In this document: positions 15,283-23,443 of the stretch, piece by piece
How positions within the stretch are numbered: the stretch's first letter is position 1
Layout: every line of letters starts with the position of its first letter
NCBI GenBank assembly: GCA_958352815.1
Contig: CATWQA010000023.1
Location: forward strand, 1 to 33,537
Reading direction: 5' to 3'
Length of the DNA stretch: 33,537 nucleotides
Origin: an uncultured Eubacteriales bacterium
Lineage (GTDB): Bacteria > Bacillota > Clostridia > Monoglobales > Monoglobaceae
Translations under genes and position numbers: made by a program
Notes under the pieces: model-generated
The model's input: the letters and a program-made list of their open reading frames with translations, nothing else
The model's database searches: none
What the model was told of the DNA's origin: nothing

Positions 15283-16194
15283 TTAAAACTCGCCCAAAAA
15301 CTTAATTTCCGTTTCCAGCTCAACCCCGTTGTATTTCTTAACCGTCTCACGGACGTGTTCAATAACCTTAACAACGTCCGCCGCTGTTGCGTTGCCGTTG
15401 TTCACAACAAAGCCCGAATGCTTTTCGGAAACAGAAGCGCCGCCTACGGCGTAGCCCTTTAGTCCCGCCTCCTCAATTAAGGCGGCGGCAAAGTACCCCT
15501 CGGGGCGCTTAAAGGTGCTGCCTCCGCTGGCTTTATCCACAGGCTGCTTGGAAACCCGCTTTTGGGTAAGCTCTCTCATATATTCGCGGATTTCTTCTCG
15601 GTCTTTGGGTTCAAGTTTGATTTTCGCACTCAGTATAATATAGTCCTTATCCGTAAAAAAGCTGTGCCTATATCCAAACTCACACTTGCTTGCGGGAATT
15701 TCCCGAACCTCTGTCTTGTCGTCAAGATAGGTGACGCTATCCACGACATCTTTCATCTCGCCGCCGTATGCCCCTGCGTTCATATACACGGCCCCTCCGA
15801 AAGAGCCCGGGATACCCGAAGCAAACTCCAGCCCCGAAAGACCGTTATCGGCAGCCACGTTTGCCAATTTAGACAGCAAAATACCCGACTGAGCTTCTAT
15901 AACCTCGCCCGTCACATTAGTCTCGCCCAAGCTTTTGCCTATCTCTATAACCGCTCCTCTGACACCCTTATCACCAACAAGGATATTGGAGCCGTTACCG
16001 ATCACGTAATAGTCAACCCCCGTCTGCCTGAATAATTTTATTAAGGCAATAAGCTGACTTGTGGTTTGCGGAGTTAAGTACAAATCCGCATTCCCGCCCA
16101 CTCTAAAGGTGGTGTGGGCGCACATAGGCTCATTCAGCTTAGCATTTGGCTCTCCCACTATGGTTTTTGCAAGTGTATAAACCGTATTTAGCAT
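15283..16194 (-). CDS. murB: UDP-N-acetylenolpyruvoylglucosamine reductase MurB
   Basis: 303 residues. MurB reduces UDP-GlcNAc-enolpyruvate to UDP-MurNAc in peptidoglycan synthesis, using NADPH and FAD. FAD-binding motifs are visible: CAHTTFRVGGNADLYL, YVIGNGSNILVGDKG, and GIPGSFGGAVYMNAGAYG. The catalytic serine region is KASGGSTFKRPEGYFAA and the glutamate lies in the final ELETEIKFLG. The enzyme is of the shorter, Bacillus-like type. ATG 16194 is chosen because GGAGG lies 5 nt upstream. The in-frame TTG at 16206 overlaps that site. Confidence 0.98.
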   Translation of the reverse strand: MLNTVYTLAKTIVGEPNAKLNEPMCAHTTFRVGGNADLYLTPQTTSQLIALIKLFRQTGVDYYVIGNGSNILVGDKGVRGAVIEIGKSLGETNVTGEVIEAQSGILLSKLANVAADNGLSGLEFASGIPGSFGGAVYMNAGAYGGEMKDVVDSVTYLDDKTEVREIPASKCEFGYRHSFFTDKDYIILSAKIKLEPKDREEIREYMRELTQKRVSKQPVDKASGGSTFKRPEGYFAAALIEEAGLKGYAVGGASVSEKHSGFVVNNGNATAADVVKVIEHVRETVKKYNGVELETEIKFLGEF

Positions 16195-16210
16195 AAAATC
16201 CTCCAATATT

Positions 16211-16930
16211 CTAAGAAATATTCTTACCAGCCGACCTCAAATAGCTTATGAACTTCTCGCCTGTTGTGTTGACAATAAGCTCCTCGGGGAAGTTTATCTC
16301 CTCCAGCATTTGCTTTGCCTCCTCCACGCTTCCCACATCAAAGGGAACATGGGCGTCCGAGCTGACAACAATATTGCAGCCAACCTCCATGCACTTTAAG
16401 GCAATCTTCCTGCAATTGGGTATGCTGTGCTTTCTGACCGAATATGAGTGATTGTTTATCTCAATGCACTTGTTGTTCCCCTTAGCGGCTCTCACAACCC
16501 TGTCAATATCGTAAGGGAACCTTGAGTCGCCGCTGTGCCCCAGTATATTAACATAGGGATTTTTTATTACGTTGAGCCATGTTTCGGTGTGATCCTCCAT
16601 GTCTCCGTCCTCATAGCAGGGCGGATGAATGGAAGCGACAACGACCTCCATGCTCTTTAAATATTCAGGCTTCATATCGATCGTGCCGTTCCTGTCCAAA
16701 ATATTGGCTTCACAACCCCGAAGCAGCCGTACTCCCTCAATGTAATCGGGAAGCTCCTTCATGGTAACAAAATGCCAAATGTGAGCCGAGTCGGGAATTG
16801 CGGGGGCATGGTTTGTCATGCACACCACTTCCAAACCCTTTTCCTTTGCGCATCTCATGTTTTCCCAAATTGTTCCGAAAGCGTGATTGCTGCAATTTGT
16901 ATGGGTGTGCGCGTCAACAAGTATGTTCAA
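16211..16930 (-). CDS. PHP-domain phosphatase (YcdX-like)
   Basis: 239 residues. The PHP metal-binding motifs are DAHTHTNCSNHAFGT (near residue 7), MTNHAPAIP, HPPCYEDGD, LGHSGD, EINNHS and VSSDAHVPFDVG. The order and length match the YcdX-type trinuclear-metal phosphatases. The substrate is unknown. The start is TTG with GGAGG 7 nt upstream. It sits between hprK and murB, a position where a PHP protein is often found in Clostridia, so a link with sugar-phosphate or cell-wall precursor metabolism is possible. Confidence 0.88.
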   Translation of the reverse strand: MNILVDAHTHTNCSNHAFGTIWENMRCAKEKGLEVVCMTNHAPAIPDSAHIWHFVTMKELPDYIEGVRLLRGCEANILDRNGTIDMKPEYLKSMEVVVASIHPPCYEDGDMEDHTETWLNVIKNPYVNILGHSGDSRFPYDIDRVVRAAKGNNKCIEINNHSYSVRKHSIPNCRKIALKCMEVGCNIVVSSDAHVPFDVGSVEEAKQMLEEINFPEELIVNTTGEKFISYLRSAGKNIS

Positions 16931-16953
16931 AATATTACCTCCAAAATAATTTA

Positions 16954-17886
16954 TTATCCAAAATTGCTCATCTGATCGGTTATTCTCCGATTTAACTCTT
17001 CAGCAGCGTTATAGCCCATGCGCTTCTGCCTGTTATTCATGGCGGCAACTTCAAAGATAACCGCCAGGCTTCTGCCGGGCTTAACCGGTATTGTCAGGGA
17101 AGGTATGTCAAGCCCTAAAATATTGGTGTACTCGTCAACAAGTCCCAGCCTGTCGTACTGCTTGCCCTTCTCCCATGCTTCCAAATGAATAATCATGTCA
17201 ATTTTTTCGGACTCCTTAACGGCGCCCATACCGAATATACTCCTTACGTCAACAATTCCGATACCCCTGATTTCAATAAAATGCCTGATAATGTCGGGCG
17301 CAACGCCGACCAAGGACTTTGACGAAACTCTCTTTATCTCAACAGCGTCGTCCGCGACCAGTCTGTGTCCCCTCTTTATAAGCTCAACGGCGGTCTCGCT
17401 TTTACCGACGCCGCTCTCACCGAGAATAAGCACGCCCTGACCGTATACCTCAACCAAAACACCGTGCCTTGTAATTCTGGGAGCCAACTCCACGTTAAGG
17501 TATGCCGTAAGGTCGCTTGTAAACATGGAAGTGGGCTGAGAAGTTCTCAAAACCGGGGTTTCATACTCCTCCGCAAGCTTCAGCATCTCAGTGGAGGCGT
17601 TGCTGTTTCTGGTTAATATAACGGCGGAAATATCCTTTTCAAAAAGCCGCTTCAAACTGTTGTATCTCACCTCGGCGGAAAGCCCCGCAAGATAAGTATT
17701 CTCCACCATTCCGAACACCTGTATTCGGTTGGGGTCGAAATAGTCGAAAAATCCCGCTATCTGTAATCCCGGTCGGTTTATGTCCGCAGTTTTAATAATA
17801 ACCTCTTTTTCGGGATAATACAGGGTATCCAGCTTCATTTCACGAATAACCTTTTCCAAATTGACAGTAATAATTTCATTTTTCAT
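16954..17886 (-). CDS. hprK: HPr kinase/phosphorylase
   Basis: 310 residues. HprK phosphorylates and dephosphorylates HPr on Ser46 and is the sensor of carbon catabolite repression. The C-terminal kinase domain has HGVLVEVYGQGVLILGESGV with Walker A GESGVGKS (156-163), RLVADDAVEI, and the HPrK signature EIRGIGIVDVRSIFG. The N-terminal domain resembles the UDP-sugar-binding fold of MurF relatives. AGAGGT precedes the ATG. It is the first gene of the cluster running to whiA and has a perfect consensus promoter about 140 bp upstream, with a structured leader. Confidence 0.98.
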   Translation of the reverse strand: MKNEIITVNLEKVIREMKLDTLYYPEKEVIIKTADINRPGLQIAGFFDYFDPNRIQVFGMVENTYLAGLSAEVRYNSLKRLFEKDISAVILTRNSNASTEMLKLAEEYETPVLRTSQPTSMFTSDLTAYLNVELAPRITRHGVLVEVYGQGVLILGESGVGKSETAVELIKRGHRLVADDAVEIKRVSSKSLVGVAPDIIRHFIEIRGIGIVDVRSIFGMGAVKESEKIDMIIHLEAWEKGKQYDRLGLVDEYTNILGLDIPSLTIPVKPGRSLAVIFEVAAMNNRQKRMGYNAAEELNRRITDQMSNFG

Positions 17887-17986
17887 AGAACTTTACCTCT
17901 GACCTTTTATATTCATATTGCACAAATGCGCCGTTCGCCTTTTAAGTGCATTCAAGTATATTCTGTTCTAAATTTTAAATTTAAAT

Positions 17987-18009
17987 CGGAGCAAGGCTCC
18001 GCTTTGCGG
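17987..18009 (-). promoter_or_regulatory. Overlapping hairpins in the hprK leader
   Basis: In the minus-strand leader, CCGC/GCGG (plus-strand 17999-18009, TTT loop) and CGGAGC/GCTCCG (17987-18001, 3-nt loop) share the bases at 17999-18001 and cannot form together. They lie about 10-30 nt after the predicted transcription start. No T-run follows, so this is not a plain terminator. Confidence 0.4.
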
Positions 18010-18025
18010 GGGACATATTTGTTTT

Positions 18026-18054
18026 ATTATAATTCAATATATTGCTTTTGTCAA
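18026..18054 (-). promoter_or_regulatory. Consensus sigma-A promoter of the hprK-whiA cluster
   Basis: The minus strand reads TTGACA (18054-18049), a 17-nt spacer and TATAAT (18031-18026), a perfect match. It should start transcription near 18019, giving hprK a leader of about 130 nt. Confidence 0.88.
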
Positions 18055-18080
18055 TCAGATATTTAAAATTGAAACACAAA

Positions 18081-18106
18081 TATCCCCTGTACAAACACAG
18101 GGGATA
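18081..18106 (-). terminator. Terminator of the SLH-like secreted protein gene
   Basis: TATCCCCTGT (18081-18090) pairs with ACAGGGGATA (18097-18106) around a 6-nt loop, and on the minus strand a T-rich tail (TTTGTGTTT) follows. It lies 18 nt after the stop codon and insulates the hprK promoter. Confidence 0.85.
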
Positions 18107-18123
18107 CTCAACGTCTTAAAATT

Positions 18124-19392
18124 TTACAAAATGCTCTCAATCAATTTGTTTACTTCATCGAATGTAAGCATATATCTTTCGGTTTTATATGGTTTTATTA
18201 TATAGTCAAGATTTAACTCATCGGCTGTTTTCTTCTCGTTTTCAAGATACGTCTTTTCATCATCGGAAAATTCAACGGCGCAATCAATAAACAACGCCTT
18301 TGCTCTTGTATCTATCGCCGCCGAAGTAAAATACTTTGCGCCCTCGGGAACTCTTATGGGGATCCATGATACGGCGTCCTTTGAAGCCCAGATTAGGCTG
18401 TGCTTAGGCTCGTTGAAAACAGTTTTTCCCGAGGTAAGCTCTTGGTTTTCATATGGGTAGTAGCTAAAGAACAAGTCTGCCTCATCATCTGAACACACAG
18501 GCTCCAAGCCCATGATAAAGCTGTTTCTGTCGGTTTTCTTCTCGTTATATTGCAGTTCGGGCTCTCCCTGCGTCCATGTCTTGAAATCATATGTGTAATA
18601 TGAATTATTGGGGTCATCTGTTGTGCCTTTTATTGCACCGTTAAAGTTCAAATACTTTATGTTCTTGATATGGTCGGGCAGGTTGTAGCACACCCTTTCT
18701 CCCTCAATATCCTCATACGCCACGTTCCAGTTTTCCCTGTCGTAGGAATAGAGCAGCTTTGAGGGTAAATAGTGATAATAATACCCATCGCGATACCCAT
18801 CAGCCTGTGCCGCCGCAGTAGCTTCGTAACCCTGCCAGCTTCTGGGATAATAATCGATATATACATCTCCGTTGTACCAATTGCAGCCAAGGCTTTCCAT
18901 GATGTCATATGTAACAAGTGTTTCACCAAGGTTGGCTGTCAGCTTTGAAAGAGTTTCCTCGGTTACGGGAGCACCCTTTATCATGGAACCCGCCCCTGTA
19001 AGCAAACCCTTTTCCATTACAAACATAATGTGCCCGTTGGGAAATGCGCCGTATTTTTCAACAATGACGTCCTCAGGCAGAAACACCCGTCCCAGTATTG
19101 CCGCCGCTTCCTCAAACAGGATATTATCATTGGGTCTGAAACAATCGTCTCCGTCTCCCATTATAAGAGACAGCTTTTTCAGCGTCATAACATCCTCGCT
19201 GCCGTCGTCTGCAAACTCCTCGGTTACGCTGTTTATATCGCCGTATATCCCTTTGCTTCTCAGGGCTTCAGCCACCGCTCCCGCAAACTCCGCTCTGGTA
19301 ACAAACCCGTCACTGTCTGCGGCATAAGCCGCTCCTCCGAACGCCGATAAAACCATAACCAACACCGTAATACAACAAATAAGTTTTTTCAT
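18124..19392 (-). CDS. Secreted SLH-like protein with Asp-box-like motifs
   Basis: 422 residues from the ATG at 19392, which has AAAGGA 8 nt upstream. Longer readings have no such site. The signal peptide is MKKLICCITVLVMVLSAFGG with cleavage likely at AYA/ADS. Residues ~30-150 look like one or two divergent S-layer-homology repeats (FVTRAEFAGAVAEALR, then FRPNDNILFEEAAAILGRVF), which would bind the protein to cell-wall polymers. The rest holds several W-ending motifs similar to sialidase Asp boxes (YSYDRENWNV, YDFKTWTQG, WASKDAVSWIP), suggesting a beta-rich repeat fold. No catalytic site is recognised. It has its own promoter and terminator, so it is a single-gene unit. The large secreted protein at 249-2816 has one comparable motif. 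Confidence 0.75.
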   Translation of the reverse strand: MKKLICCITVLVMVLSAFGGAAYAADSDGFVTRAEFAGAVAEALRSKGIYGDINSVTEEFADDGSEDVMTLKKLSLIMGDGDDCFRPNDNILFEEAAAILGRVFLPEDVIVEKYGAFPNGHIMFVMEKGLLTGAGSMIKGAPVTEETLSKLTANLGETLVTYDIMESLGCNWYNGDVYIDYYPRSWQGYEATAAAQADGYRDGYYYHYLPSKLLYSYDRENWNVAYEDIEGERVCYNLPDHIKNIKYLNFNGAIKGTTDDPNNSYYTYDFKTWTQGEPELQYNEKKTDRNSFIMGLEPVCSDDEADLFFSYYPYENQELTSGKTVFNEPKHSLIWASKDAVSWIPIRVPEGAKYFTSAAIDTRAKALFIDCAVEFSDDEKTYLENEKKTADELNLDYIIKPYKTERYMLTFDEVNKLIESIL

Positions 19393-19429
19393 AAATACCA
19401 TCCTTTCCATCAATCTGATGTATGTAAAT

Positions 19430-19458
19430 ATTATATCAAATTTTGTTATATTTTGCAA
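19430..19458 (-). promoter_or_regulatory. Promoter of the SLH-like protein gene
   Basis: The minus strand reads TTGCAA (19458-19453), a 17-nt spacer and TATAAT (19435-19430). The -10 is perfect and the -35 matches four of six bases. It lies about 40 bp before the ATG. Confidence 0.7.
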
Positions 19459-19501
19459 TATATTTTCCAAAAAATCATAAATCCTCAACATTTTTAACAA
19501 A

Positions 19502-19529
19502 TTCAAAATTTTATAATAAAAATTTTGAA
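19502..19529. repeat. AT-only inverted repeat upstream of the SLH-like gene
   Basis: TTCAAAATTTT (19502-19512) and AAAATTTTGAA (19519-19529) are an 11-bp perfect dyad with a 6-nt centre. It lies ~45 bp upstream of the -35, where an operator could be. A terminator role is unlikely because no GC stem exists. Confidence 0.4.
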
Positions 19530-19589
19530 ATTTTGTGCAGCCGGTGCTCTATAAACACTAAAACTTTATCTAATACTATATCCATGTAA

Positions 19590-19790
19590 TTTTATTTTTA
19601 TTTGATAATATAACCTGTCGCCCACCCCTTGCGCTCTATCAGCAACAACTTAGGATTATTATTGACATTGCATACTATAGATGCATTGGAATAATGTAAG
19701 CCGTCCAACTTCAAAGAAGTCGGGTCACAGCCGCCTCCGCCCCGAGCGCCACCGTTTTTCCCCTTCGTGGAAACCGATTGGGGCTCACGC
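19590..19790 (-). repeat. Full-length copy of the intergenic repeat (copy B)
   Basis: Read on the minus strand, this element begins with a module matching copy A at 1-28 (19753-19780). It continues through the 99-bp block (19634-19732) that matches copy C at 12266-12364, and ends with GGCGACAGGTTAT (19610-19622), again matching copy A (63-75). The hairpin in the 99-bp block is at 19700-19731. It is non-coding as far as I can judge. Confidence 0.75.
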
Positions 19791-19808
19791 CCCAAGCCCC
19801 CAACAAAA

Positions 19809-19975
19809 TTTTGATAAAGGCTTTGGCAACATTGCCGCCGCATCGTCGCATTATGTCATCGTTGCTTCGCCTTCTCTACTCGGCAAGGCTCCATGCCCGC
19901 CCCGGCGCTTGGGGAGGAGGGCGGCAAGCGCAACGGGGCGGGCGAATAGTTTCAAAGGCAAAGCCTTTATCAAAA
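19809..19975. repeat. 167-bp unit bounded by 17-bp inverted repeats (MITE-like)
   Basis: TTTTGATAAAGGCTTTG at 19809-19825 is repeated in perfect inverse at 19959-19975. The interior is GC-rich and has no convincing gene. The right arm overlaps the 31-bp module at 19945-19975 that recurs near 12217-12247. Short length, terminal inverted repeats and no transposase suggest a miniature element, but I see no clear target-site duplication. Confidence 0.45.
19945..19975 (+). repeat. 31-bp repeat module, copy 2
   Basis: Matches 12217-12247 (minus strand) with three C/T changes. The hairpin AAAGGC (19954-19959), AAA, GCCTTT (19963-19968) is perfect here. Confidence 0.6.
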
Positions 19976-20143
19976 TAGACGGGTTTATTACACACAGTAC
20001 CGGAAATAAGCAAAATATTGTACCACAGTTATATTAACACAAATTAACAATTATCTAAAGGTTTTAATACAAAATAACCGAACTTTAGACACAAGGCTCA
20101 CGGAGATTTAGATTAAATTGAAGTTAAAATATCGAAAATAATC
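19976..20143. other. AT-rich intergenic stretch without recognised features
   Basis: This is the remainder of the ~800-bp gap between the SLH-like gene and the HAD phosphatase gene. I see no gene, RNA or clear repeat in it. Confidence 0.5.
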
Positions 20144-20172
20144 TTGCAAAGATTTTTTATTTGTTGTAAAAT
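20144..20172 (+). promoter_or_regulatory. Probable promoter of the HAD phosphatase gene
   Basis: TTGCAA (20144-20149), a 17-nt spacer and TAAAAT (20167-20172) lie about 40 bp before the start codon. The match is four and five of six bases. Confidence 0.55.
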
Positions 20173-20210
20173 GTTATGTGATATTGTTCATGGATACAAG
20201 GAGAATGTTT

Positions 20211-21008
20211 ATGAAGGATTACAAAGGCGCTGTATTTTTTGATTTTGACGGGACTCTGGTTGACGAAAAGGCGGACATATATGTGCCTACAGAGACCACC
20301 AAAAAATCCATTGCCGCACTGAAAGAGAACAATTATATGACCTGTCTGGCAACGGGCAGGGCTATGTGCTATATTCCCGAAACGCAGATTGAGTTTGACT
20401 GCTACATAACCTCAAACGGCTCCTGCGCCACCGTGGACGGGGAATATGTTATAAACGACATACTGGAGACAAAAGAGCTTATTGAACTCATTGACTTTTT
20501 TGACAAAAACGGCTACGGATACATCGTGGAAAACGACAGGGAATGCTTTTACAGCAAGACCAATCAGGAGAGCTTTATTAAAATGATGAACAATTTTAAT
20601 ATTGATATGAGCTGCTTCTTCCCCTTTCCCGACGATATTGCCTCTGTTGCCGCCAACAAGATGATGTTTACATATAACGGGGACAGGGCTTACGCAGAGT
20701 TTATAGGCAGATTCGGCGACAAGTACAACATTACCCGCCACCGTTCCAACCCGTCGGGAGACTTGGTTAAGAAGAAAATTAACAAAGCCTTTGGCATAAA
20801 CGCAGTTATTAAGGCATATAGCCTTGAGCTCAGCGACACATACGCTTTCGGAGACGGGGAAAACGACTACGAAATGATTGAAGCAGTGGGCAACGGAATA
20901 GTTATGGGCAAGCACGCCGCGCCCCTTGAAGGCATTGCCGACCATATAACAGACACTGTGATTAACGAAGGCGTGACCCTGGGGCTTAAGCATTACGGAC
21001 TGATTTAG
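20211..21008 (+). CDS. Cof-type HAD-superfamily phosphatase
   Basis: 265 residues. HAD motif I is DFDGTLVDE near the N-terminus (nucleophile aspartate plus second aspartate). The LATGRA motif II region, the lysine region (GDLVKKKINKAFGI) and motif III/IV GDGENDYEMIE follow. The cap type and length fit the Cof/IIB subfamily, which hydrolyses sugar phosphates, phosphorylated cofactor precursors and similar small molecules. The precise substrate is unknown. ATG 20211 is chosen because AAGGAGA lies 6 nt upstream. ATG 20205 directly abuts that site. tspO follows after about 60 nt. Confidence 0.9.
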   Translation: MKDYKGAVFFDFDGTLVDEKADIYVPTETTKKSIAALKENNYMTCLATGRAMCYIPETQIEFDCYITSNGSCATVDGEYVINDILETKELIELIDFFDKNGYGYIVENDRECFYSKTNQESFIKMMNNFNIDMSCFFPFPDDIASVAANKMMFTYNGDRAYAEFIGRFGDKYNITRHRSNPSGDLVKKKINKAFGINAVIKAYSLELSDTYAFGDGENDYEMIEAVGNGIVMGKHAAPLEGIADHITDTVINEGVTLGLKHYGLI

Positions 21009-21071
21009 CTTTCTGAATATCAGGGCGATTTTGAACATACAATAGAACAAAAAAGTTTATGAGGTGTTTGT

Positions 21072-21548
21072 ATGTTCAAAACTTTAAATCTGAAAAAATT
21101 GGCTATATCCCTGCTTATACCTTTCGGAACGGCATTTTTCTCGGAGATGCTGACAAAAAATGCAATGGAGGACTACGGAAACTTAGCCACGCCTCCCCTG
21201 TCGCCTCCGGGAGCTGTGTTCCCCGCCGTATGGGCTGTTTTATTCCTGCTTATGGGGCTTGCTCTTTACGGAGTTTCAACAGCTTCGGCTCCTCAGCCTC
21301 AAAAATCCCTTGGGTATTTGATTTTCGGCATACAGTTATTTTTCAACTTTGCATGGACGTTATTTTTCTTCCTGTTTAAGCTGTATACCTTTTCGGCTGT
21401 GTGGCTGGGGATTTTGATTTTGCTGATTATTGCGAACATTTTGGTTTTCGGAAAGGTCAAAAAGCTGTCCGCATACATGCTTATACCATACTTGCTGTGG
21501 TGCCTGTTTGCATTGTATTTAAACATAGGCGTGGCTGTTTTAAATTAA
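21072..21548 (+). CDS. tspO: TspO/MBR family membrane protein
   Basis: 158 residues with five hydrophobic segments. The family signature is PPLSPPGAVFPAVWAVLFLLMGLALY after the first helix. FNFAWTLFFF and LLWCLFALYLNIGVAVLN follow, with aromatic residues that line the ligand pocket. TspO (tryptophan-rich sensory protein, or peripheral benzodiazepine receptor homologue) binds porphyrins and is linked to stress signalling in bacteria. GAGGTG lies upstream of the ATG. It may be co-transcribed with the HAD gene. No terminator is visible between it and the ACT-domain gene. Confidence 0.92.
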   Translation: MFKTLNLKKLAISLLIPFGTAFFSEMLTKNAMEDYGNLATPPLSPPGAVFPAVWAVLFLLMGLALYGVSTASAPQPQKSLGYLIFGIQLFFNFAWTLFFFLFKLYTFSAVWLGILILLIIANILVFGKVKKLSAYMLIPYLLWCLFALYLNIGVAVLN

Positions 21549-21631
21549 TTGTAAAAAAATCTGTACTTTTATGAAAAGTTGTGCTAATATATATTTTGAA
21601 TTTAATACCAATGAGAAAAAGGAGAACATTT

Positions 21632-21901
21632 ATGAACGCTGTACTAACCGTTATGGGAATTGACAAAACAGGAATAATCGCTAAGACGAGCACGCTGCTT
21701 TATGAAAACAATGTTAATATTCTGGACATTAACCAGACAATAATGCAGAATATATTTACGATGGTTATGCTTGTTGACGTGAGCAATTCCGACATTGAAT
21801 TCAGCGCACTTGCCGACAAGCTCTCGGAGCTGGGCGAGGAAATGGGCGTTGAAATCCGTATTCAGCACGAGGATATTTTTAATTCTATGCACAGAATTTA
21901 A
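21632..21901 (+). CDS. ACT-domain protein (UPF0237, GcvR-like)
   Basis: 89 residues, a single ACT domain. It begins MNAVLTVMGIDKTGIIAKTS, the beta strand and helix that bind amino-acid ligands, and continues NNVNILDINQTIMQNIFTMVMLVDV. AAAAGGAG lies 8 nt before the ATG at 21632, and longer readings lack such a site. The gene is 34 nt upstream of the UPF0210 gene. The two are paired in many Firmicutes and archaea, so the ACT protein may be its regulatory subunit. The ligand is unknown. Confidence 0.93.
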   Translation: MNAVLTVMGIDKTGIIAKTSTLLYENNVNILDINQTIMQNIFTMVMLVDVSNSDIEFSALADKLSELGEEMGVEIRIQHEDIFNSMHRI

Positions 21902-21935
21902 TTTCAATCTGATTTTTTACTGAAAGGAAACCCAT

Positions 21936-23300
21936 ATGATTAACATTAATACAAAAGAAATTACCGAAACCATTAAAATGATCCGTGACGAGCATCTTGA
22001 CATTCGTACCATTACTATGGGGATTTCTCTGCTCGACTGTGCAGACAGCGATCCGAAAAAGGCTTGCCAAAATATTTATGACAAGATTACCCGCTGCGCT
22101 AAGGATTTGGTTAAAACCGGTGAAACAATAAGCAACAGATACGGCATACCTATTATACATAAACGTATTTCGGTTACGCCTATCTCTCTGGTTGCCGCCG
22201 CAAGCAAGACGGAAGACTATGTTCAGTTTGCAAAAACTCTGGACAGGGCGGCAAGGGAGCTTGGCGTAAACTTTATAGGCGGTTACTCGGCTCTGGTGTA
22301 CAAGGGCTACACTGAGTCCGACAGAAAGCTTATTCGCTCTATCCCCGAAGCGCTGTCCACAACTGACTTTGTATGCTCCTCCGTAGGAGTTGCAACCACA
22401 AAGGCGGGCATTAACATGGACGCGGTAAAGGAAACCGGAGAGATTATCAAAAAAATGGCTGATATGTCAAAGGATGACGACTCCTTGGGCTGTGCAAAAT
22501 TCGTTGTATTTGCCAACCCTGTTGAGGACAATCCCTTTATGGCAGGAGCATTCCACGGCGTGGGCGAAGGCGATACGGTAATAAACGTGGGCGTCAGCGG
22601 TCCGGGCGTTGTGAAGAAGGCCCTTGAACAGGTTAAGGGTGCGGATTTCGGCACTGTTTCCGAAACAATCAAGAAAACCGCCTTTAAGATTACCAGAATG
22701 GGTCAGCTTGTAGCGCGAGAGGCTTCAAAAATGCTTGACGTGCCCTACGGTATTGTTGACTTATCCTTAGCACCCACCCCCGAGGTGGGTGACAGCGTTG
22801 CGTACATATTGGAGGAAATGGGGCTCGAAAAATGCGGCTGCCACGGCACAACCGCCGCCCTTGCCCTGCTGAATGACGCAGTTAAAAAGGGCGGAGTTAT
22901 GGCGTCAAGCTACGTGGGCGGTCTCAGCGGAGCCTTTATCCCTGTCAGCGAGGACGCAGGAATGATTTCCGCCGCCGAGACGGGAGCTCTTACCCTTGAC
23001 AAGCTGGAGGCAATGACCTGCGTATGCTCCGTAGGACTTGACATGATTGCAATCCCCGGAGACACCCCTGCATCAACCATCTCTGCAATTATCGCGGACG
23101 AGATGGCAATCGGCGTTATTAACCAAAAGACAACAGCTGTGAGAATTATTCCTGCGGCAGGAAAGAAAGTGGGCGATACCCTTGAGTTCGGAGGGCTGCT
23201 GGGGGCGGCTCCCGTTATGCCTGTTCACAAATACAGCAGCGAGGAGTTTATCAACAGGGGCGGACGTATTCCCGCACCTATTCATAGCCTTAGAAATTAG
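21936..23300 (+). CDS. PFL-like family protein, UPF0210 (DUF711)
   Basis: 454 residues, the expected length. The family features include IRTITMGISLLDCAD near the N-terminus, RISVTPISLVAAAS, the glycine-rich FHGVGEGDTVINVGVSGPGVVKKAL and the C-terminal GGLLGAAPVMPVHKYS. The family is structurally related to pyruvate formate-lyase-like barrels, but no reaction is established. It forms a two-gene unit with the ACT-domain protein. AAAGGAAA precedes the ATG. Confidence 0.95.
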   Translation: MININTKEITETIKMIRDEHLDIRTITMGISLLDCADSDPKKACQNIYDKITRCAKDLVKTGETISNRYGIPIIHKRISVTPISLVAAASKTEDYVQFAKTLDRAARELGVNFIGGYSALVYKGYTESDRKLIRSIPEALSTTDFVCSSVGVATTKAGINMDAVKETGEIIKKMADMSKDDDSLGCAKFVVFANPVEDNPFMAGAFHGVGEGDTVINVGVSGPGVVKKALEQVKGADFGTVSETIKKTAFKITRMGQLVAREASKMLDVPYGIVDLSLAPTPEVGDSVAYILEEMGLEKCGCHGTTAALALLNDAVKKGGVMASSYVGGLSGAFIPVSEDAGMISAAETGALTLDKLEAMTCVCSVGLDMIAIPGDTPASTISAIIADEMAIGVINQKTTAVRIIPAAGKKVGDTLEFGGLLGAAPVMPVHKYSSEEFINRGGRIPAPIHSLRN

Positions 23301-23356
23301 ACTCTCTTGTTGCCTTGAAAAGAACAAAATATTGTAAATTAACAATAAAAAAGTTG

Positions 23357-23385
23357 TAGACAAAGATTGTAAAAAGTAGTATCAT
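23357..23385 (+). promoter_or_regulatory. Probable promoter of the cation/proton antiporter
   Basis: TAGACA (23357-23362), a 17-nt spacer and TATCAT (23380-23385) each match five of six consensus bases and lie about 60 bp before the start. Just upstream, TATTGT (23330-23335) and ACAATA (23342-23347) form a dyad with a 6-nt centre, a possible operator. Confidence 0.55.
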
Positions 23386-23443
23386 ATAGAATGGTGTTAT
23401 AATCAAGACAGAATTTGACAGATTATTGGAGGGAGATTTTAAC

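Noticed and set aside
19598..19843. An 81-codon minus-strand open frame across repeat copy B
   Set aside because: It runs through the repeat element, has no good ribosome binding site, and the frame is not kept in copy C, where the same stretch has a stop. It is more likely non-coding.
23330..23347. The TATTGT/ACAATA dyad as a Rex (NADH sensor) operator before the antiporter
   Set aside because: It resembles the Rex half-site bases but lacks the 4-nt spaced TTGTTAA/TTAACAA pattern, so the assignment is not supported. It is kept only as a generic dyad.
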